A DNA stretch of 47,916 nucleotides from positions 1-47,916 of the forward strand of contig JASJBK010000048.1 of NCBI GenBank assembly GCA_030066555.1, written 5' to 3'. Positions 1 to 9,555 of this stretch are shown piece after piece. A program made the translations under genes and the position numbers. The stretch comes from Halieaceae bacterium (GTDB lineage Bacteria > Pseudomonadota > Gammaproteobacteria > Pseudomonadales > Halieaceae). The notes below the pieces were generated by a model, which saw only the letters and a program-made list of their open reading frames with translations, searched no databases and was not told the origin of the DNA. Numbering within the stretch: the first letter of the stretch is position 1; every line of letters begins with the position of its first letter.

Positions 1-683
1 ACCACCGCGGCACAGGCACCGCTGCCGCAGGCCTGGGTTTCGCCCACGCCGCGCTCGTACACCCTGAGGCGAATCTCCCTGTCCGATATCACCTGCATGA
101 AGCCGGCGTTGACCTGCTGTGGAAAACGCTCGTGGGACTCGATCAAAGGCCCCAGGCGCTCCACCGGCGCGCTCTCCACGTCGTCCACCTGCATCACGGC
201 GTGGGGGTTGCCCATGGACAGGGCTGAAATTTCCAGCTGCTGGCTGTCGACCTCCAGCCTATAGCGCTCGGCGCGGCTCTCGGCGTCAAAGGGTATATCG
301 GCAGGTTCAAAGCGCGGCGGGCCCATGTTGACCTCCACCTGCTTGTCCTTGCGCACCTTGAGGTCCATGGGGCCGCCGGCGGTTTCCACGCTGATCTTGT
401 AGCGGTGGGTCAGGCGCCGGTCGCGCACGAATCGGGCCACGCAGCGCGCGCCGTTGCCGCACTGTTCCACCTCGCGGCCGTCGGCGTTGAAAATGCGGTA
501 GCGGAAATCCACGTCCGGGTCCTGGGGTGGTTCGACCACCAGCACCTGGTCACAGCCGATGCCCAGGCGACGGTCGGCCAGCTTGCGAATATGCGCCGGG
601 CGCAGGTTGCAGCGCTGGCTCACCAGGTCGAGGACCACGAAGTCGTTGCCCAGGCCCTGCATCTTGGTGAACTTGAGTCTCAC
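1..683 (-). CDS. dapF: Diaminopimelate epimerase, 3' end cut by window edge
   Basis: DapF interconverts LL- and meso-diaminopimelate, the last step before LysA in lysine synthesis and a source of the peptidoglycan cross-linking residue; it is cytoplasmic. The reverse strand reads [20 protein letters not shown] from a GTG at 683. Both catalytic cysteine motifs are visible: [13 protein letters not shown] in the N-terminal half and [13 protein letters not shown] at the window edge. About 55 C-terminal residues should lie outside the window. The GTG start overlaps the lysA stop in a GTGA tetranucleotide, so translation is probably coupled. The ORF track misses it only because it is open-ended. 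Confidence 0.97.
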   Translation of the reverse strand, partial: MRLKFTKMQGLGNDFVVLDLVSQRCNLRPAHIRKLADRRLGIGCDQVLVVEPPQDPDVDFRYRIFNADGREVEQCGNGARCVARFVRDRRLTHRYKISVETAGGPMDLKVRKDKQVEVNMGPPRFEPADIPFDAESRAERYRLEVDSQQLEISALSMGNPHAVMQVDDVESAPVERLGPLIESHERFPQQVNAGFMQVISDREIRLRVYERGVGETQACGSGACAAV

Positions 684-1945
684 GCCGCGCCTTCCTGGTC
701 CGGCAGCAGTTGCTCGCCGCGCAGCAGGTCGTCGATAGTCTCGCGGGCCCTCACCAGGTGTGCCGTGTCACCATCGACCATGACCTCGGCCGCCCGCGGC
801 CGGGTGTTGTAATTGGAACTCATGGTAAAACCGTAGGCGCCGGCGTCCATGACCGCCAGCAGGTCGCCCGCGGCCAGCGCCAGCTCGCGCTGCTTGCCGA
901 GAAAGTCGCCGGTCTCGCACACGGGACCGACCACGTCGTAGGCCAGGGTTTCAGCGTCCTCACGCGGGCTGACCGGCAGGATGTCCATCCAGGCGTCGTA
1001 GAGGGCCGGGCGCAGCAGGTCGTTCATGGCGCCGTCGACAATCGCAAAGTGGTGGCCACCGTTGCTCTTGAGCGCATTCACCCGGGTCAGCAGGAGGCCG
1101 GCCTCGGCGCAGATCGAACGCCCGGGCTCGAACATCAGCTTGAGCTTGCGGTCGCCCAGGCGCTCACGCACCGCGGCAATGTAGTCGGCGGTGGCCGGCG
1201 GCTCCTCGTCGCGGTAGCGCACGCCCAGTCCGCCGCCCAGGTCCAGGTGGGAAATGCCGATACCGTCGGACTCGAGTGCATCTACAAGCTCAAGCAGGCG
1301 ATCGAGTGCATCGAGGAAAGGACTGATCTCGGTAAGCTGCGAGCCGATGTGGCAATCCACGCCCACCACTGCAATGCCCGGCAGGTCCGCCGCGCGGCGG
1401 TAACTGTCCGGTGCGCTCTCCCAGGGTACCCCGAACTTGTTCTGCTTGAGGCCGGTAGAAATATACGGATGGGTGCGGGCATCCACGTCCGGGTTCACGC
1501 GCAGGGACACCCGCGCCGTGCGCCCCATCTCCACGGCCACCGCAGACAGCAGGTCCAGTTCGCTGTCGGATTCAACGTTGAAGCAGAGGATGTCGAGCTC
1601 GAGCGCGCGGCGCATTTCCTCCGGGCGCTTGGCGACGCCTGAAAACACCACCTTGCGCGGATCCCCGCCGGCGGCCAGCACCCTCTCGAGCTCGCCCAGT
1701 GAAACGATATCGAAGCCCGCGCCCAGGCCGGCCAGCAGGTTCAGTACCGCCAGGTTAGAGTTGGCCTTGACGGCGTAGCAGACCAGGTGCTCAGTGCCCG
1801 CCAGGGCTTCCTCATAGGCGAGGAACTTGCGCGACAGGGTGGCCTTCGAATAGACAAAGGTCGGCGTACCGTAGCGCTCGGCTATGGCTGCCAACGGCTG
1901 CGCCTCGGCGCACAGCACGCCATTGCGGTAGTCAAAGTCACGCAT
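680..1945 (-). CDS. lysA: Diaminopimelate decarboxylase
   Basis: LysA decarboxylates meso-diaminopimelate to L-lysine using PLP. The 421-residue protein has the family length. The PLP lysine motif CYAVKANSN lies near residue 58. HIGSQL, the phosphate-binding [11 protein letters not shown] and the active-site CETGDFLG follow, with [12 protein letters not shown] near the C terminus. It sits 8 nt after the small lipoprotein gene and overlaps dapF by 4 nt, giving the lptM-lysA-dapF order known from Pseudomonas. The ATG at 1945 starts [14 protein letters not shown], as expected for the family. Confidence 0.98.
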   Translation of the reverse strand: MRDFDYRNGVLCAEAQPLAAIAERYGTPTFVYSKATLSRKFLAYEEALAGTEHLVCYAVKANSNLAVLNLLAGLGAGFDIVSLGELERVLAAGGDPRKVVFSGVAKRPEEMRRALELDILCFNVESDSELDLLSAVAVEMGRTARVSLRVNPDVDARTHPYISTGLKQNKFGVPWESAPDSYRRAADLPGIAVVGVDCHIGSQLTEISPFLDALDRLLELVDALESDGIGISHLDLGGGLGVRYRDEEPPATADYIAAVRERLGDRKLKLMFEPGRSICAEAGLLLTRVNALKSNGGHHFAIVDGAMNDLLRPALYDAWMDILPVSPREDAETLAYDVVGPVCETGDFLGKQRELALAAGDLLAVMDAGAYGFTMSSNYNTRPRAAEVMVDGDTAHLVRARETIDDLLRGEQLLPDQEGAA

Positions 1946-1953
1946 TGTGTGGT

Positions 1954-2082
1954 TTATTCCGGTGTGTCCTGTTCGGCGGGCTGTGGCGGCGGTGTCGGAT
2001 CCTGTGGGATGTACAGATCACCCTTCTGCCCGCAGCCAGCCAGTACCAGCAGCAACAGGACCAGGTAAGGCTTTAAGCGCAC
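1954..2082 (-). CDS. lptM: Small LptM/YifL-type lipoprotein
   Basis: This 42-residue lipoprotein is too short for the ORF track. From a GTG it reads MRLKPYLVLLLLVLAGCGQK followed by GDLYIPQDPTPPPQPAEQDTPE. The LAGC lipobox and the invariant GxKGDLY segment after the acylated cysteine identify the LptM (YifL, LppL) family, which helps mature the LPS translocon LptDE in the outer membrane. A TAG lies four codons upstream in frame with no other start between, so GTG at 2082 is the only plausible start. It is first in the operon with lysA and dapF; a TATAAT -10 box lies about 30 nt upstream. Confidence 0.9.
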   Translation of the reverse strand: MRLKPYLVLLLLVLAGCGQKGDLYIPQDPTPPPQPAEQDTPE

Positions 2083-2110
2083 TGCACGATTCCACTAGGC
2101 GAAAGCAGGC

Positions 2111-2116
2111 ATTATA
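2111..2116 (-). promoter_or_regulatory. -10 box for the lptM-lysA-dapF operon
   Basis: The minus strand reads a perfect TATAAT, placing a start site about 20 nt before the lptM GTG. No good -35 hexamer is seen 16-18 nt upstream, so the promoter may be activator-dependent or weak. Confidence 0.5.
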
Positions 2117-2177
2117 GCTGCGCCCGTTAGGCCAGGCGAGCCGCCCCGCCGACAGAACAACAACATGGAGTAGCACT

Positions 2178-3155
2178 GTGCGCATCACCATCTTCCCCGC
2201 GCTTTGCCTGGCACTGTTAGGTAGCCCGGCGTTCGCCGACCCCCTCTATGCCAAGAACCTGGCGCCGCTGGCCGGCTTGTTTGGCTTCCCCAACATGCGC
2301 CAGGCGCAGACGCTACCGGCGGGCGAGTTCTGGACCTCGGTCAATGGCAACATCGCCAACAACTACAGCGTCGATGACAACGCCCGGGAATTCGTGAACT
2401 TCGACGTGGAAACGCGGCGCTTCGCCCTGCGCGGGGCGGTTGGCCTGGGCTGGGGAGTGGACTTTGAAGCCGAGATGCCGTGGGTGCGGCACGAGGGTGG
2501 CGATCTCGACAAGCTCATCGAGGACTGGCACGACTTCTGGAACCTGCCCGACGGCGATCGCGACCAGGCCCCGCGGGACCTTGTCGATATCCGTTTCACT
2601 ACGCCCGGTGCAGCCTTTTCGCTGCAGGACGAGGTCGATGGCTGGGGCGACCTGAACCTGGCGCTGACCAAACAGCTGTGGAACTCGGATACCGCCGCCA
2701 TCAGCATTCGCGCTGGGGCCAAGCTCGGCACTGGTGACGAAGACGAGTTGCTGGGCAGCGGCAGTGAGGACTACTACCTGAGTTTCAATGCCAGCGGCGC
2801 ACACCGCGGCGACTGGCCCATTACCTGGCACGCCCACGTCGGCTACCTGCGCGCCGGTGACGCCGACGTGCTGGGCGATATCCAGGAGCAGGACCTCTGG
2901 TTCGCTAGCGGCGGCATGGAGTGGCGGACCTGGCAGAAGTTTCACCTGAAGCTGCAGATCGACAGCCACGCCGCGGTGGCGGATTCCGCGCTGACCCAGC
3001 TCGGCGATACCAGTGTGCAGATCACCGCCGGCGGTAGCTGGCTGTTTGCCCGTGGCTGGGAGGCGGAGTTCAGCTTCAGCGAGGATATCGCCGTGGATAC
3101 CTCACCGGACTTCGTACTGCAGTTCGGGCTGCGTTACCAGGTACCCGGCAGCTAA
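2178..3155 (+). CDS. DUF3187-family outer-membrane-like protein
   Basis: The 325-residue protein begins with a signal peptide (MRITIFPALCLALLGSPAFA, cleavage after AFA-D) and is then rich in alternating aromatic/polar stretches ending in LQFGLRYQV, which fits an outer-membrane beta barrel. The N-terminal segment LYAKNLAPLAGLFGFPNMR and overall length match DUF3187 proteins, whose function is unknown. The GTG at 2178 is preceded by a GGAG ribosome-binding site. It is divergent from lptM and converges on argH with only 7 nt between the stops. cyaY, often found at this place in Pseudomonas, is absent. Confidence 0.75.
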   Translation: MRITIFPALCLALLGSPAFADPLYAKNLAPLAGLFGFPNMRQAQTLPAGEFWTSVNGNIANNYSVDDNAREFVNFDVETRRFALRGAVGLGWGVDFEAEMPWVRHEGGDLDKLIEDWHDFWNLPDGDRDQAPRDLVDIRFTTPGAAFSLQDEVDGWGDLNLALTKQLWNSDTAAISIRAGAKLGTGDEDELLGSGSEDYYLSFNASGAHRGDWPITWHAHVGYLRAGDADVLGDIQEQDLWFASGGMEWRTWQKFHLKLQIDSHAAVADSALTQLGDTSVQITAGGSWLFARGWEAEFSFSEDIAVDTSPDFVLQFGLRYQVPGS

Positions 3156-3162
3156 CGCTCAT

Positions 3163-4560
3163 CTATCGAGAAGCAAGCCTCGCGGCGGCGCGTTCCGCTG
3201 CGGCGCGCACCTGGGCTGGAGCGGTGCCGCCGATATGGTCTCTGGCGGCCACAGAGCCCTCCAGGGTCAGTACTTCGAAGACATCCTCGCCAATCTGCTC
3301 GCTGAAACCCTGTAGCGTCTCCAGGCTCAGCTCTGCCAGGTCGACTCCCTCGGCTACCCCGTGGGCGACGGCCGAGCCGACAATCTCATGGGCGTCGCGG
3401 AACGGAATGCCCTTGCGCACCAGGTAGTCTGCCAGGTCGGTGGCGGTGGAAAAGCCGCGCAGGGCGGCCTCGCGCATATTGTCCCGGCGCGGCACGATGG
3501 CCGGCGCCATATCGGCAAAAGCGCGCAGGCTGTCGAGCAGGGTATCCACGGTATCGAACAGCGGCTCCTTGTCCTCCTGGTTGTCCTTGTTATAGGCCAG
3601 TGGCTGGCTCTTCATCAGGCTCAGCAGGGACACCAGGTGGCCGTTCACGCGCCCGGTCTTGCCGCGTACCAGCTCCGGCACATCGGGGTTCTTTTTTTGC
3701 GGCATGATCGAGCTGCCGGTGCAGAAGCGGTCGGGCAGTTCCACGAAATCGAACTGCGCCGAAGTCCAAAGCACCAGTTCCTCGGACATGCGTGACAGGT
3801 GGGTCATGATAAGCGCGCCGGCGCCCACAAACTCGATGGCGAAGTCGCGATCGCTGACCGAGTCCAGCGAGTTTTCCGTCGGGCCGTCAAAGCCGAGTGC
3901 TGCGGCAGTTTGCGCGCGATCGATCGGGTAGGAGGTGCCGGCCAGGGCGGCCGCGCCCAGCGGGCTGAAGTTCATGCGAGCCCGACAGTCCATCAGGCGT
4001 GTGTAGTCGCGCTCCAGCATTTCGTTCCACGCCAGCAGGTGGTGGCCGAAGCTCACCGGCTGTGCCGTTTGCAGGTGCGTGAAGCCCGGCATGATGGTGT
4101 CGGCTTCCGCCGCTGCCAGCTCCACCAGGCCCCGCTGCAGTCGCGTCAGCTCCGCGCCAATGTCGTCGATGGCGCCGCGCAGGTAGAGCCGGATGTCGGT
4201 AGCCACCTGGTCATTGCGGGAGCGCCCGGTGTGCAGCTTCTTGCCAGCGTCGCCGATCAGCGCAGTCAAGCGCGCCTCGATATTCATGTGAACGTCCTCG
4301 AGCTCAATCGACCAGTCAAAGTTGCCGGCTTCGATTTCGGCGGCTATCTGCTCGAGCCCACCCTCTATGGCGGACAGTTCTTCAGCGCTGAGAACGCCGA
4401 CGTCCGCGAGCATGCGCGCGTGGGCCAGGGAACCGGCGATATCCTGCTGCGCCATGCGCTGGTCGAAGGCGACCGACGCCGTGAAACGCTGTACGAAGCT
4501 GTCGGTGGGTTCGGTGAAGCGCCCGCCCCAGGTCTGGCTGGTGGAGTCTTTCTTGCTCAT
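3163..4560 (-). CDS. argH: Argininosuccinate lyase
   Basis: ArgH splits argininosuccinate into arginine and fumarate, the last step of arginine synthesis, as a cytoplasmic homotetramer. The superfamily signature [13 protein letters not shown] is present with its catalytic serine, along with [13 protein letters not shown] and [10 protein letters not shown]. The ORF track extends to 4647, but the extra 29 N-terminal residues are unlike the family and would cover the promoter. The start at 4560 gives [20 protein letters not shown] and 465 residues, the usual length. argH diverges from algZ, as in Pseudomonas. Confidence 0.97.
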   Translation of the reverse strand: MSKKDSTSQTWGGRFTEPTDSFVQRFTASVAFDQRMAQQDIAGSLAHARMLADVGVLSAEELSAIEGGLEQIAAEIEAGNFDWSIELEDVHMNIEARLTALIGDAGKKLHTGRSRNDQVATDIRLYLRGAIDDIGAELTRLQRGLVELAAAEADTIMPGFTHLQTAQPVSFGHHLLAWNEMLERDYTRLMDCRARMNFSPLGAAALAGTSYPIDRAQTAAALGFDGPTENSLDSVSDRDFAIEFVGAGALIMTHLSRMSEELVLWTSAQFDFVELPDRFCTGSSIMPQKKNPDVPELVRGKTGRVNGHLVSLLSLMKSQPLAYNKDNQEDKEPLFDTVDTLLDSLRAFADMAPAIVPRRDNMREAALRGFSTATDLADYLVRKGIPFRDAHEIVGSAVAHGVAEGVDLAELSLETLQGFSEQIGEDVFEVLTLEGSVAARDHIGGTAPAQVRAAAERAAARLASR

Positions 4561-4621
4561 GGATGCCTTAAATGCTGCTGCGCCGAATCGCGGAGGCTTG
4601 CCGCTCCAGCGCGGGGATGCA

Positions 4622-4627
4622 AGTATA
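4622..4627 (-). promoter_or_regulatory. -10 box for argH
   Basis: The minus strand reads TATACT about 60 nt before the argH ATG, inside the argH/algZ divergent gap. No strong -35 is visible. The same TATACT box recurs upstream of other genes in the window. Confidence 0.4.
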
Positions 4628-4671
4628 GCAGCATAAAAACTGCTCACTGCGAGGCGCGTGACGCGCGGCGT

Positions 4672-5751
4672 ATGGCAATAAAAAGTCCCAGGACCATGAC
4701 CGGAGACAGCAACGGTTCGGCGCAGGCGCCGGGCGAATTCTTTATTCCCGACTTGTGCGCCACCCGGCCAGTGCTGCTGATGTTCATCCTGTCAGAGCTG
4801 CTGGTGGTGGTGTATGTACTGGGCGGCAGCCGCCTGCCCAGTTTCGACTGGGGCAGTTTCGCGCTTGCCTCCCTGTTTGTGCAGTGGATCATGCTGTTGT
4901 GCGCCGGCCTGCTGTGTGCATCGCGTCCGCTGCTGGCGCGCCTGTCTCTGCCGGTGGGTGTAGTGCTGAGTTTCGTGATTATCCTGCTGGTCACCGCGGC
5001 CAGCAGCCTGGTGGCCTCGCTGGTGCTGGCCGACACCGGCGTTGCGCTCCTGGATGGCTGGTGGATGCTGCGCAACCTGCTGGTGGCCGTTGTGTTCGGC
5101 GGCATAGCCCTGCGCTACTTCTACCTGCAACAGCAGTTGCGCGCCCGCGAACAGGCAGAGCTGAACGCGCGCATCGAGTCCCTGCGCTCCCGTATCCGCC
5201 CCCACTTCCTGTTCAATACCATGAACAGCATCGCCAGTCTCATCGGCACACGACCGGAACAGGCGGAGCAGGCGGTAGAAGACCTGTCAGAGCTGTTCCG
5301 CGCCAGCCTGGTGGAGAACGATGACGGCGTCACCCTGGCCGACGAACTGCACCTTTGTCGCCTCTACCTGGGTATTGAACAGCTGCGACTGGGGGAGCGC
5401 ATGCAGGTGAACTGGGACGTCGACGAGGCCGCCCTGGCCTGTTCCCTGCCTTCCCTGCTATTGCAGCCGCTGGTGGAAAATGCGGTTTATCACGGCGTTG
5501 CGCGCCTGCCCGAGGGCGGCAGTATCGGCATCAGCGCCCAATGCCAGGACCAGAGTGTTCGGGTGGAAATTGAGAACCCCGTGCCCGCGGCGCCGGGCTC
5601 CAGTGGTAACGGCCACCAGATCGCCCTGGAGAATATTCGCCAGCGCCTGGACGCGATCTACGGCGGAGCGGCAGATCTGGAGATGATCCCCGGCGACGAT
5701 GAGCACCGCGTGGTACTGACTGTGCCCATGACGCCGGAGTCTGCGGCGTGA
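4672..5751 (+). CDS. algZ: LytS-type sensor kinase, AlgZ/FimS-like
   Basis: This membrane histidine kinase partners the AlgR-type regulator just downstream. Four predicted membrane helices (about residues 33-51, 61-82, 92-118 and 130-147) precede a short coiled linker. A His_kinase domain (PF06580 type) follows, with the phospho-acceptor motif [11 protein letters not shown] (His178) and the ATP-binding N-box [14 protein letters not shown]. The ORF track runs back to 3799, but those 290 residues are antisense to argH. The ATG at 4672 gives 359 residues, close to Pseudomonas AlgZ; an ATG at 4696 is also possible and neither has a clear ribosome-binding site. It overlaps algR by GTGA. In Pseudomonas this pair controls alginate and type IV pili; the targets here are unknown. 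Confidence 0.85.
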   Translation: MAIKSPRTMTGDSNGSAQAPGEFFIPDLCATRPVLLMFILSELLVVVYVLGGSRLPSFDWGSFALASLFVQWIMLLCAGLLCASRPLLARLSLPVGVVLSFVIILLVTAASSLVASLVLADTGVALLDGWWMLRNLLVAVVFGGIALRYFYLQQQLRAREQAELNARIESLRSRIRPHFLFNTMNSIASLIGTRPEQAEQAVEDLSELFRASLVENDDGVTLADELHLCRLYLGIEQLRLGERMQVNWDVDEAALACSLPSLLLQPLVENAVYHGVARLPEGGSIGISAQCQDQSVRVEIENPVPAAPGSSGNGHQIALENIRQRLDAIYGGAADLEMIPGDDEHRVVLTVPMTPESAA

Positions 5752-6470
5752 GGATTCTTGTCGTTGACGATGAGCCGCTGGCTCGCGAGCGGCTGCTGCG
5801 GCTGCTGGATAAAGTGGCCCCTGAGGCCGAGACGCACGAGGCGGGCAATGGTGCCCAGGCGCTGGAGCTGGTGGCGTCTACCCAACCGGACCTCCTGTTG
5901 CTCGATATTCGCATGCCAGGTATGGACGGTATTGCCGTGGCCTCAGCGCTGCAATCCCTGGAGCAACCGCCGGCGGTGATCTTCTGCACCGCCTACGACC
6001 AGTTTGCCCTGCAGGCCCTGGACAACCAGGCGGTGGCCTACCTGCTGAAACCCGTGCGCGAGGAAAAGCTGCGCGACGCTCTCGGCCGCGCGGGTAAACT
6101 CAATCGCCTGCAGTTAGCGGCGCTGGAAGATGGCTCGCCGGGCCGCACCCATCTGGTCAGCGAGACTCACCGCGGTGTCGAGATGGCGGCCGTGGACGAA
6201 GTGCGCTGCCTGGTGGCCGAGCAGAAATATGTTAGGGCCATTTACCCGGGAGGGAGCCTGCTGCTGACTGAGACCCTCAAGGAACTGGAGGAAGAGTTCG
6301 GCGGCCGTTTCCTGCGTGTGCACCGCAATGCGCTCGTGTCGCGCAGTCATGTCGCCGGTCTCGTTCGCGACGGGGAAGGTTGGGCGGTGAGCCTGGAGGG
6401 GGTCGAGGAGCAGCCCGCGGTCAGCCGCCGTCACCTGTCGGCCCTCAAGGAAAACCTGCGACTTGGTTGA
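5748..6470 (+). CDS. algR: LytTR response regulator, AlgR-like
   Basis: This 240-residue DNA-binding response regulator has a receiver domain (residues 1-120) with acidic pocket DDE at 7-9 and phospho-acceptor Asp53 in LLLLDIRMPGMDG. A conserved lysine sits in YLLKPV. The LytTR DNA-binding domain is C-terminal (about 140-238, ending with RVHRNALVSRSHVAG). The GTG start overlaps the kinase stop by 4 nt, indicating coupled synthesis. Placement between algZ and hemC repeats the Pseudomonas order. LytTR targets cannot be read from this sequence. Confidence 0.92.
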   Translation: MRILVVDDEPLARERLLRLLDKVAPEAETHEAGNGAQALELVASTQPDLLLLDIRMPGMDGIAVASALQSLEQPPAVIFCTAYDQFALQALDNQAVAYLLKPVREEKLRDALGRAGKLNRLQLAALEDGSPGRTHLVSETHRGVEMAAVDEVRCLVAEQKYVRAIYPGGSLLLTETLKELEEEFGGRFLRVHRNALVSRSHVAGLVRDGEGWAVSLEGVEEQPAVSRRHLSALKENLRLG

Positions 6471-6523
6471 GCTTTTCGTATCATGGGGCGCACCAGGCCC
6501 CACCAACATAAGATGAAACACAC

Positions 6524-7456
6524 ATGGACCAGACCCTCAGGATTGCAACCCGTGAAAGCCAGCTGGCGCTGTGGCAGGCCGAATACGTCAAGGCCGAACT
6601 GGAATCCGCCCACCCCGGCCTGACGGTGGAACTGGTGCCGATGACGTCCCGCGGTGACCAGTTGCTCGATGCACCGCTGGCCAAGGTCGGCGGCAAGGGC
6701 CTGTTCGTCAAGGAACTGGAGGCCGCGCTGCTGGAAGGGCGCGCCGACATCGCCGTGCACTCCATGAAGGACGTTCCCATGGAATTCCCCGACGGGCTCG
6801 GCCTGGGGGTGATCTGCCCGCGGGAAGACCCGCGCGACGCATTTGTCAGCAATACCTACCAGTCTCTGGAGGACCTGCCTGCCGGCAGCGTGGTAGGCAC
6901 GTCCAGCCTGCGCCGCGAGTGCCAGCTGCGCAGCCGCCGCCCGGACCTGACGGTCAATTTCCTGCGCGGCAACGTCAACACCCGCCTGGCCAAGCTCGAC
7001 GCCGGCGACTACGACGCCATCATCCTCGCCAGCGCCGGGCTGATCCGGCTCGGCATGGCGGAACGCATTACCCAACCCATGGCAGTGGAGGCTTCCCTGC
7101 CCGCCGGCGGGCAGGGCGCTGTGGGCATCGAGCTTCGCAACGATGACAGCCGCACCCTCGATTTGATTCGGCCGCTGCATCACGAGGCCACGGCGCGCTG
7201 CGTGGGCGCCGAGCGAGCGCTCAATACCCGCCTCGAGGGCGGCTGCCAGGTACCGATCGCGGCTTACGCGATTGCCCATCCCGATAACCATGGCCAGCTC
7301 TGGCTGCGCGGCCTGGTGGGAAGTAACGATGGCGAGACCATCCTCCGCGCCGAGGCCTCTGCCGATGAGAGTGCCTTCGAATCCCTCGGCATTGCGGTGG
7401 CTGAAGACCTGCTGGGGCAGGGCGCGGGCGAGCTGCTCGCGGCGGCCTATGCCTGA
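6524..7456 (+). CDS. hemC: Hydroxymethylbilane synthase (porphobilinogen deaminase)
   Basis: HemC condenses four porphobilinogens into hydroxymethylbilane for haem synthesis. The 310-residue protein shows [18 protein letters not shown] with the catalytic Asp, [23 protein letters not shown], and [12 protein letters not shown], whose cysteine carries the dipyrromethane cofactor. It begins 53 nt after algR and is followed 12 nt later by hemD, so hemC-hemD-hemX-hemY probably form one transcript, possibly with read-through from algZR. Confidence 0.98.
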   Translation: MDQTLRIATRESQLALWQAEYVKAELESAHPGLTVELVPMTSRGDQLLDAPLAKVGGKGLFVKELEAALLEGRADIAVHSMKDVPMEFPDGLGLGVICPREDPRDAFVSNTYQSLEDLPAGSVVGTSSLRRECQLRSRRPDLTVNFLRGNVNTRLAKLDAGDYDAIILASAGLIRLGMAERITQPMAVEASLPAGGQGAVGIELRNDDSRTLDLIRPLHHEATARCVGAERALNTRLEGGCQVPIAAYAIAHPDNHGQLWLRGLVGSNDGETILRAEASADESAFESLGIAVAEDLLGQGAGELLAAAYA

Positions 7457-7468
7457 TCGGGTATCCCC

Positions 7469-8239
7469 GTGGCCGGCACCTCGGTCCTGGTAACACGGCC
7501 CGAGGGCCAGGCGCGGGAACTCGGAGAGCGCATCGCCGCTGCCGGCTTCCGGCCGGTTTACGCGCCGCTGATGGCCATCGAGGCCTTCCCCGAGCCCAGC
7601 ACCGAACAGCGCCAGCTCCTGCTGGACCTGTGTCATTTTGAACATGTGATCTTTGTCAGCCGCAATGCCATTCGCCATGGCATGGCCTGGATCGAGGATT
7701 TCTGGCCGCAGCTGCCGGCCGGCATTCAGTGGTATACCGTGGGCAGCAGCTCCGCGGCGGCGCTGGCAGCCTATGGCATAGATGTGCGCCAACCCGAATC
7801 CGACATGACCAGTGAGGGCCTGTTGGCCCTGCGGTCGCTGTCAGCAGTGCAGGGCCAGCGCGTACTTATCGTCAAGGGTGAGGGCGGTCGGGCGCACCTG
7901 CGCGAGACCCTGCAGGCGCGCGGTGCGCGGGTGGAAGAGCTTGAGGTTTACCGGCGTAGCAGGCCTGCCTACGGTCCCGGCGAGCTCGCGCAACGCATGG
8001 CCTCTGGCGAGGTCCGGGTGGTGCTGCTTAGCAGTGGCGAAGCCCTCGACAATATGGTGTCATTGCTCGGAACGTCGGGGCTGGAGAGAGCCAGCCAGTG
8101 CACCCTGGTAGCTCCGGGTGCGCGGGTTGCCGCCGCGGCTTCTGCCGCGGGTTTCACCCGGGTGGTAGAGGCGCAGAACGCCACCGATGACGCCATGCTG
8201 GCGGCGCTGTGCGCACTGCCTGGCCTGGCTTCCAATTGA
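7469..8239 (+). CDS. hemD: Uroporphyrinogen-III synthase
   Basis: HemD cyclises hydroxymethylbilane with inversion of ring D to give uroporphyrinogen III. The family is poorly conserved, but the N-terminal SVLVTRPEGQARELGERI, central ILIVKGEGGRAHL, the SSGEALDN segment and 256-residue length fit, and its place after hemC is decisive. The start is GTG at 7469; no nearby in-frame ATG exists. Its 3' end lies against or slightly overlaps hemX, depending on the hemX start. Confidence 0.93.
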   Translation: MAGTSVLVTRPEGQARELGERIAAAGFRPVYAPLMAIEAFPEPSTEQRQLLLDLCHFEHVIFVSRNAIRHGMAWIEDFWPQLPAGIQWYTVGSSSAAALAAYGIDVRQPESDMTSEGLLALRSLSAVQGQRVLIVKGEGGRAHLRETLQARGARVEELEVYRRSRPAYGPGELAQRMASGEVRVVLLSSGEALDNMVSLLGTSGLERASQCTLVAPGARVAAAASAAGFTRVVEAQNATDDAMLAALCALPGLASN

Positions 8240-8256
8240 CCAATACGGAACAGACA

Positions 8257-9555
8257 TTGAGCGACGCACCCAAAGAGTCTCCGGAAGACAAGCCCGACGA
8301 AGAGACCCCCGGCAGTGACGGCGCCGGTGAAGACACGGCCAGCCCGGCCGCAGAAGCAGCGGATGCGGACAGCCCGCCAACTCCTGCACTGCCTGAGACC
8401 GCTGAAAAGCCTGAAAATCCTGAAAAGCTGAGCCCGGAGCCTGCTCCGCAAGCAGCTCGAGTGCGCCGCCCCTCGGAAGCGGATGTACCCTCCAGTACCG
8501 GTGGTCGCGCCGTGGCCATACTGGCGCTTCTGCTGGCGCTCGGTGCGGCGGGATTCTCCGGCTGGCTGTACCTGCAGCAGGAAACCCGCAGGCAACTGCT
8601 GGACGAGCGTGAGGCACGCCTCGATGAGGACGTCGAGCGCATCAGCCAGACCGCAGAAGCCGCCCGCGCTGCCGTGGCCGATGCCATCGCTGCCAGCCAG
8701 CAGGCCACCACCGATGTCGCCGCGCGTCTCGCGGAAGAGCGCAATCGCAGTGCCGAGGCCCTCGCGGAACAGCGCAGTGCGCTGGAGGCGGTCGAGGCGT
8801 CCCTGCGCAGCCAGCGCCGGCAACTTCTCGAGATCAGTAGCACCGACCGGGTCGATTGGACCCTGGCCGAGGCCGAGTACCTGCTGAGACTCGCCTACCA
8901 GCGCCTGCTGATGGCGCAGGATGTTTCCTCTGCCCTGGCCCTGCTGGGCAGCGCCGACGCCATTTTGCGCGAGCTGGATGACACCGCGCTGTATCCAGCC
9001 CGGGAAGCCATTGCCGCCGATATGGCAGCACTGCGCGCGGTGCCCGATGTGGATGTGGAGGGCACCTGGCTGCGGTTGAAGGCCCTGGCCGGCCGGGTGG
9101 ACAGCCTGATCCTGTTCGAGCTGCCCACCCTCGAAGAGCAGCGCGAGGTGGTACCGGCGGACGTCGGCTGGCGCGAGCGACTGGCGCTGGGTTTCGAGGC
9201 GGCCCTGCAGAAAATTTCCGATTACCTCGTTATCCGCCGCCGCGACGAGCCCTACGAGGCGTTGATGGATCCCCAGTGGGAGCAACTGGTGCGACAGAAC
9301 CTGCGCATGCAGATTGCCCAGGCCCAGGCGGCGCTGCTGGCCGGCAATCCCACGCTGTACCGGTCCAGTATCGACGCAACGCGGCGCTGGTTGGCTGAGT
9401 TCTTCGACTTCAATGCCGCCGATGTGAACGCGCTGGATGCGGAGCTGGCAGAACTGGAACAGGTGACGATCACCTCGGATTTGCCGGATATCGGCCGCTC
9501 CCTGGAAACGGTAAAGGACGTGATCGACGCTCGCCACGCGGTGAGGGAAGGCTGA
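8257..9555 (+). CDS. hemX: HemX-family membrane protein
   Basis: HemX is a bitopic inner-membrane protein of the haem operon, often labelled uroporphyrinogen-III C-methyltransferase without support. The acidic, proline-rich N-terminal tail (about 70 residues) precedes one membrane helix (AVAILALLLALGAAGFSGWLYL). An alanine/glutamate-rich coiled coil and a conserved periplasmic domain with VDWTLAEAEYLLRLAYQRLLM follow. Start choice is uncertain: the track uses GTG 8209, TTG 8236 overlaps the hemD stop, and TTG 8257 follows a CGGA sequence and gives the family-like MSDAPKES. The stop shares one base with the hemY ATG. Confidence 0.85.
   Translation: MSDAPKESPEDKPDEETPGSDGAGEDTASPAAEAADADSPPTPALPETAEKPENPEKLSPEPAPQAARVRRPSEADVPSSTGGRAVAILALLLALGAAGFSGWLYLQQETRRQLLDEREARLDEDVERISQTAEAARAAVADAIAASQQATTDVAARLAEERNRSAEALAEQRSALEAVEASLRSQRRQLLEISSTDRVDWTLAEAEYLLRLAYQRLLMAQDVSSALALLGSADAILRELDDTALYPAREAIAADMAALRAVPDVDVEGTWLRLKALAGRVDSLILFELPTLEEQREVVPADVGWRERLALGFEAALQKISDYLVIRRRDEPYEALMDPQWEQLVRQNLRMQIAQAQAALLAGNPTLYRSSIDATRRWLAEFFDFNAADVNALDAELAELEQVTITSDLPDIGRSLETVKDVIDARHAVREG

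Noticed and set aside
3799-4671. N-terminal 290 residues of the 650-aa plus-strand ORF
   Set aside because: They are antisense to argH, resemble nothing, and the real kinase begins at about 4672.
7969-9537. 522-aa minus-strand ORF
   Set aside because: It is opposite hemD and hemX, which have clear family sequences and operon context.
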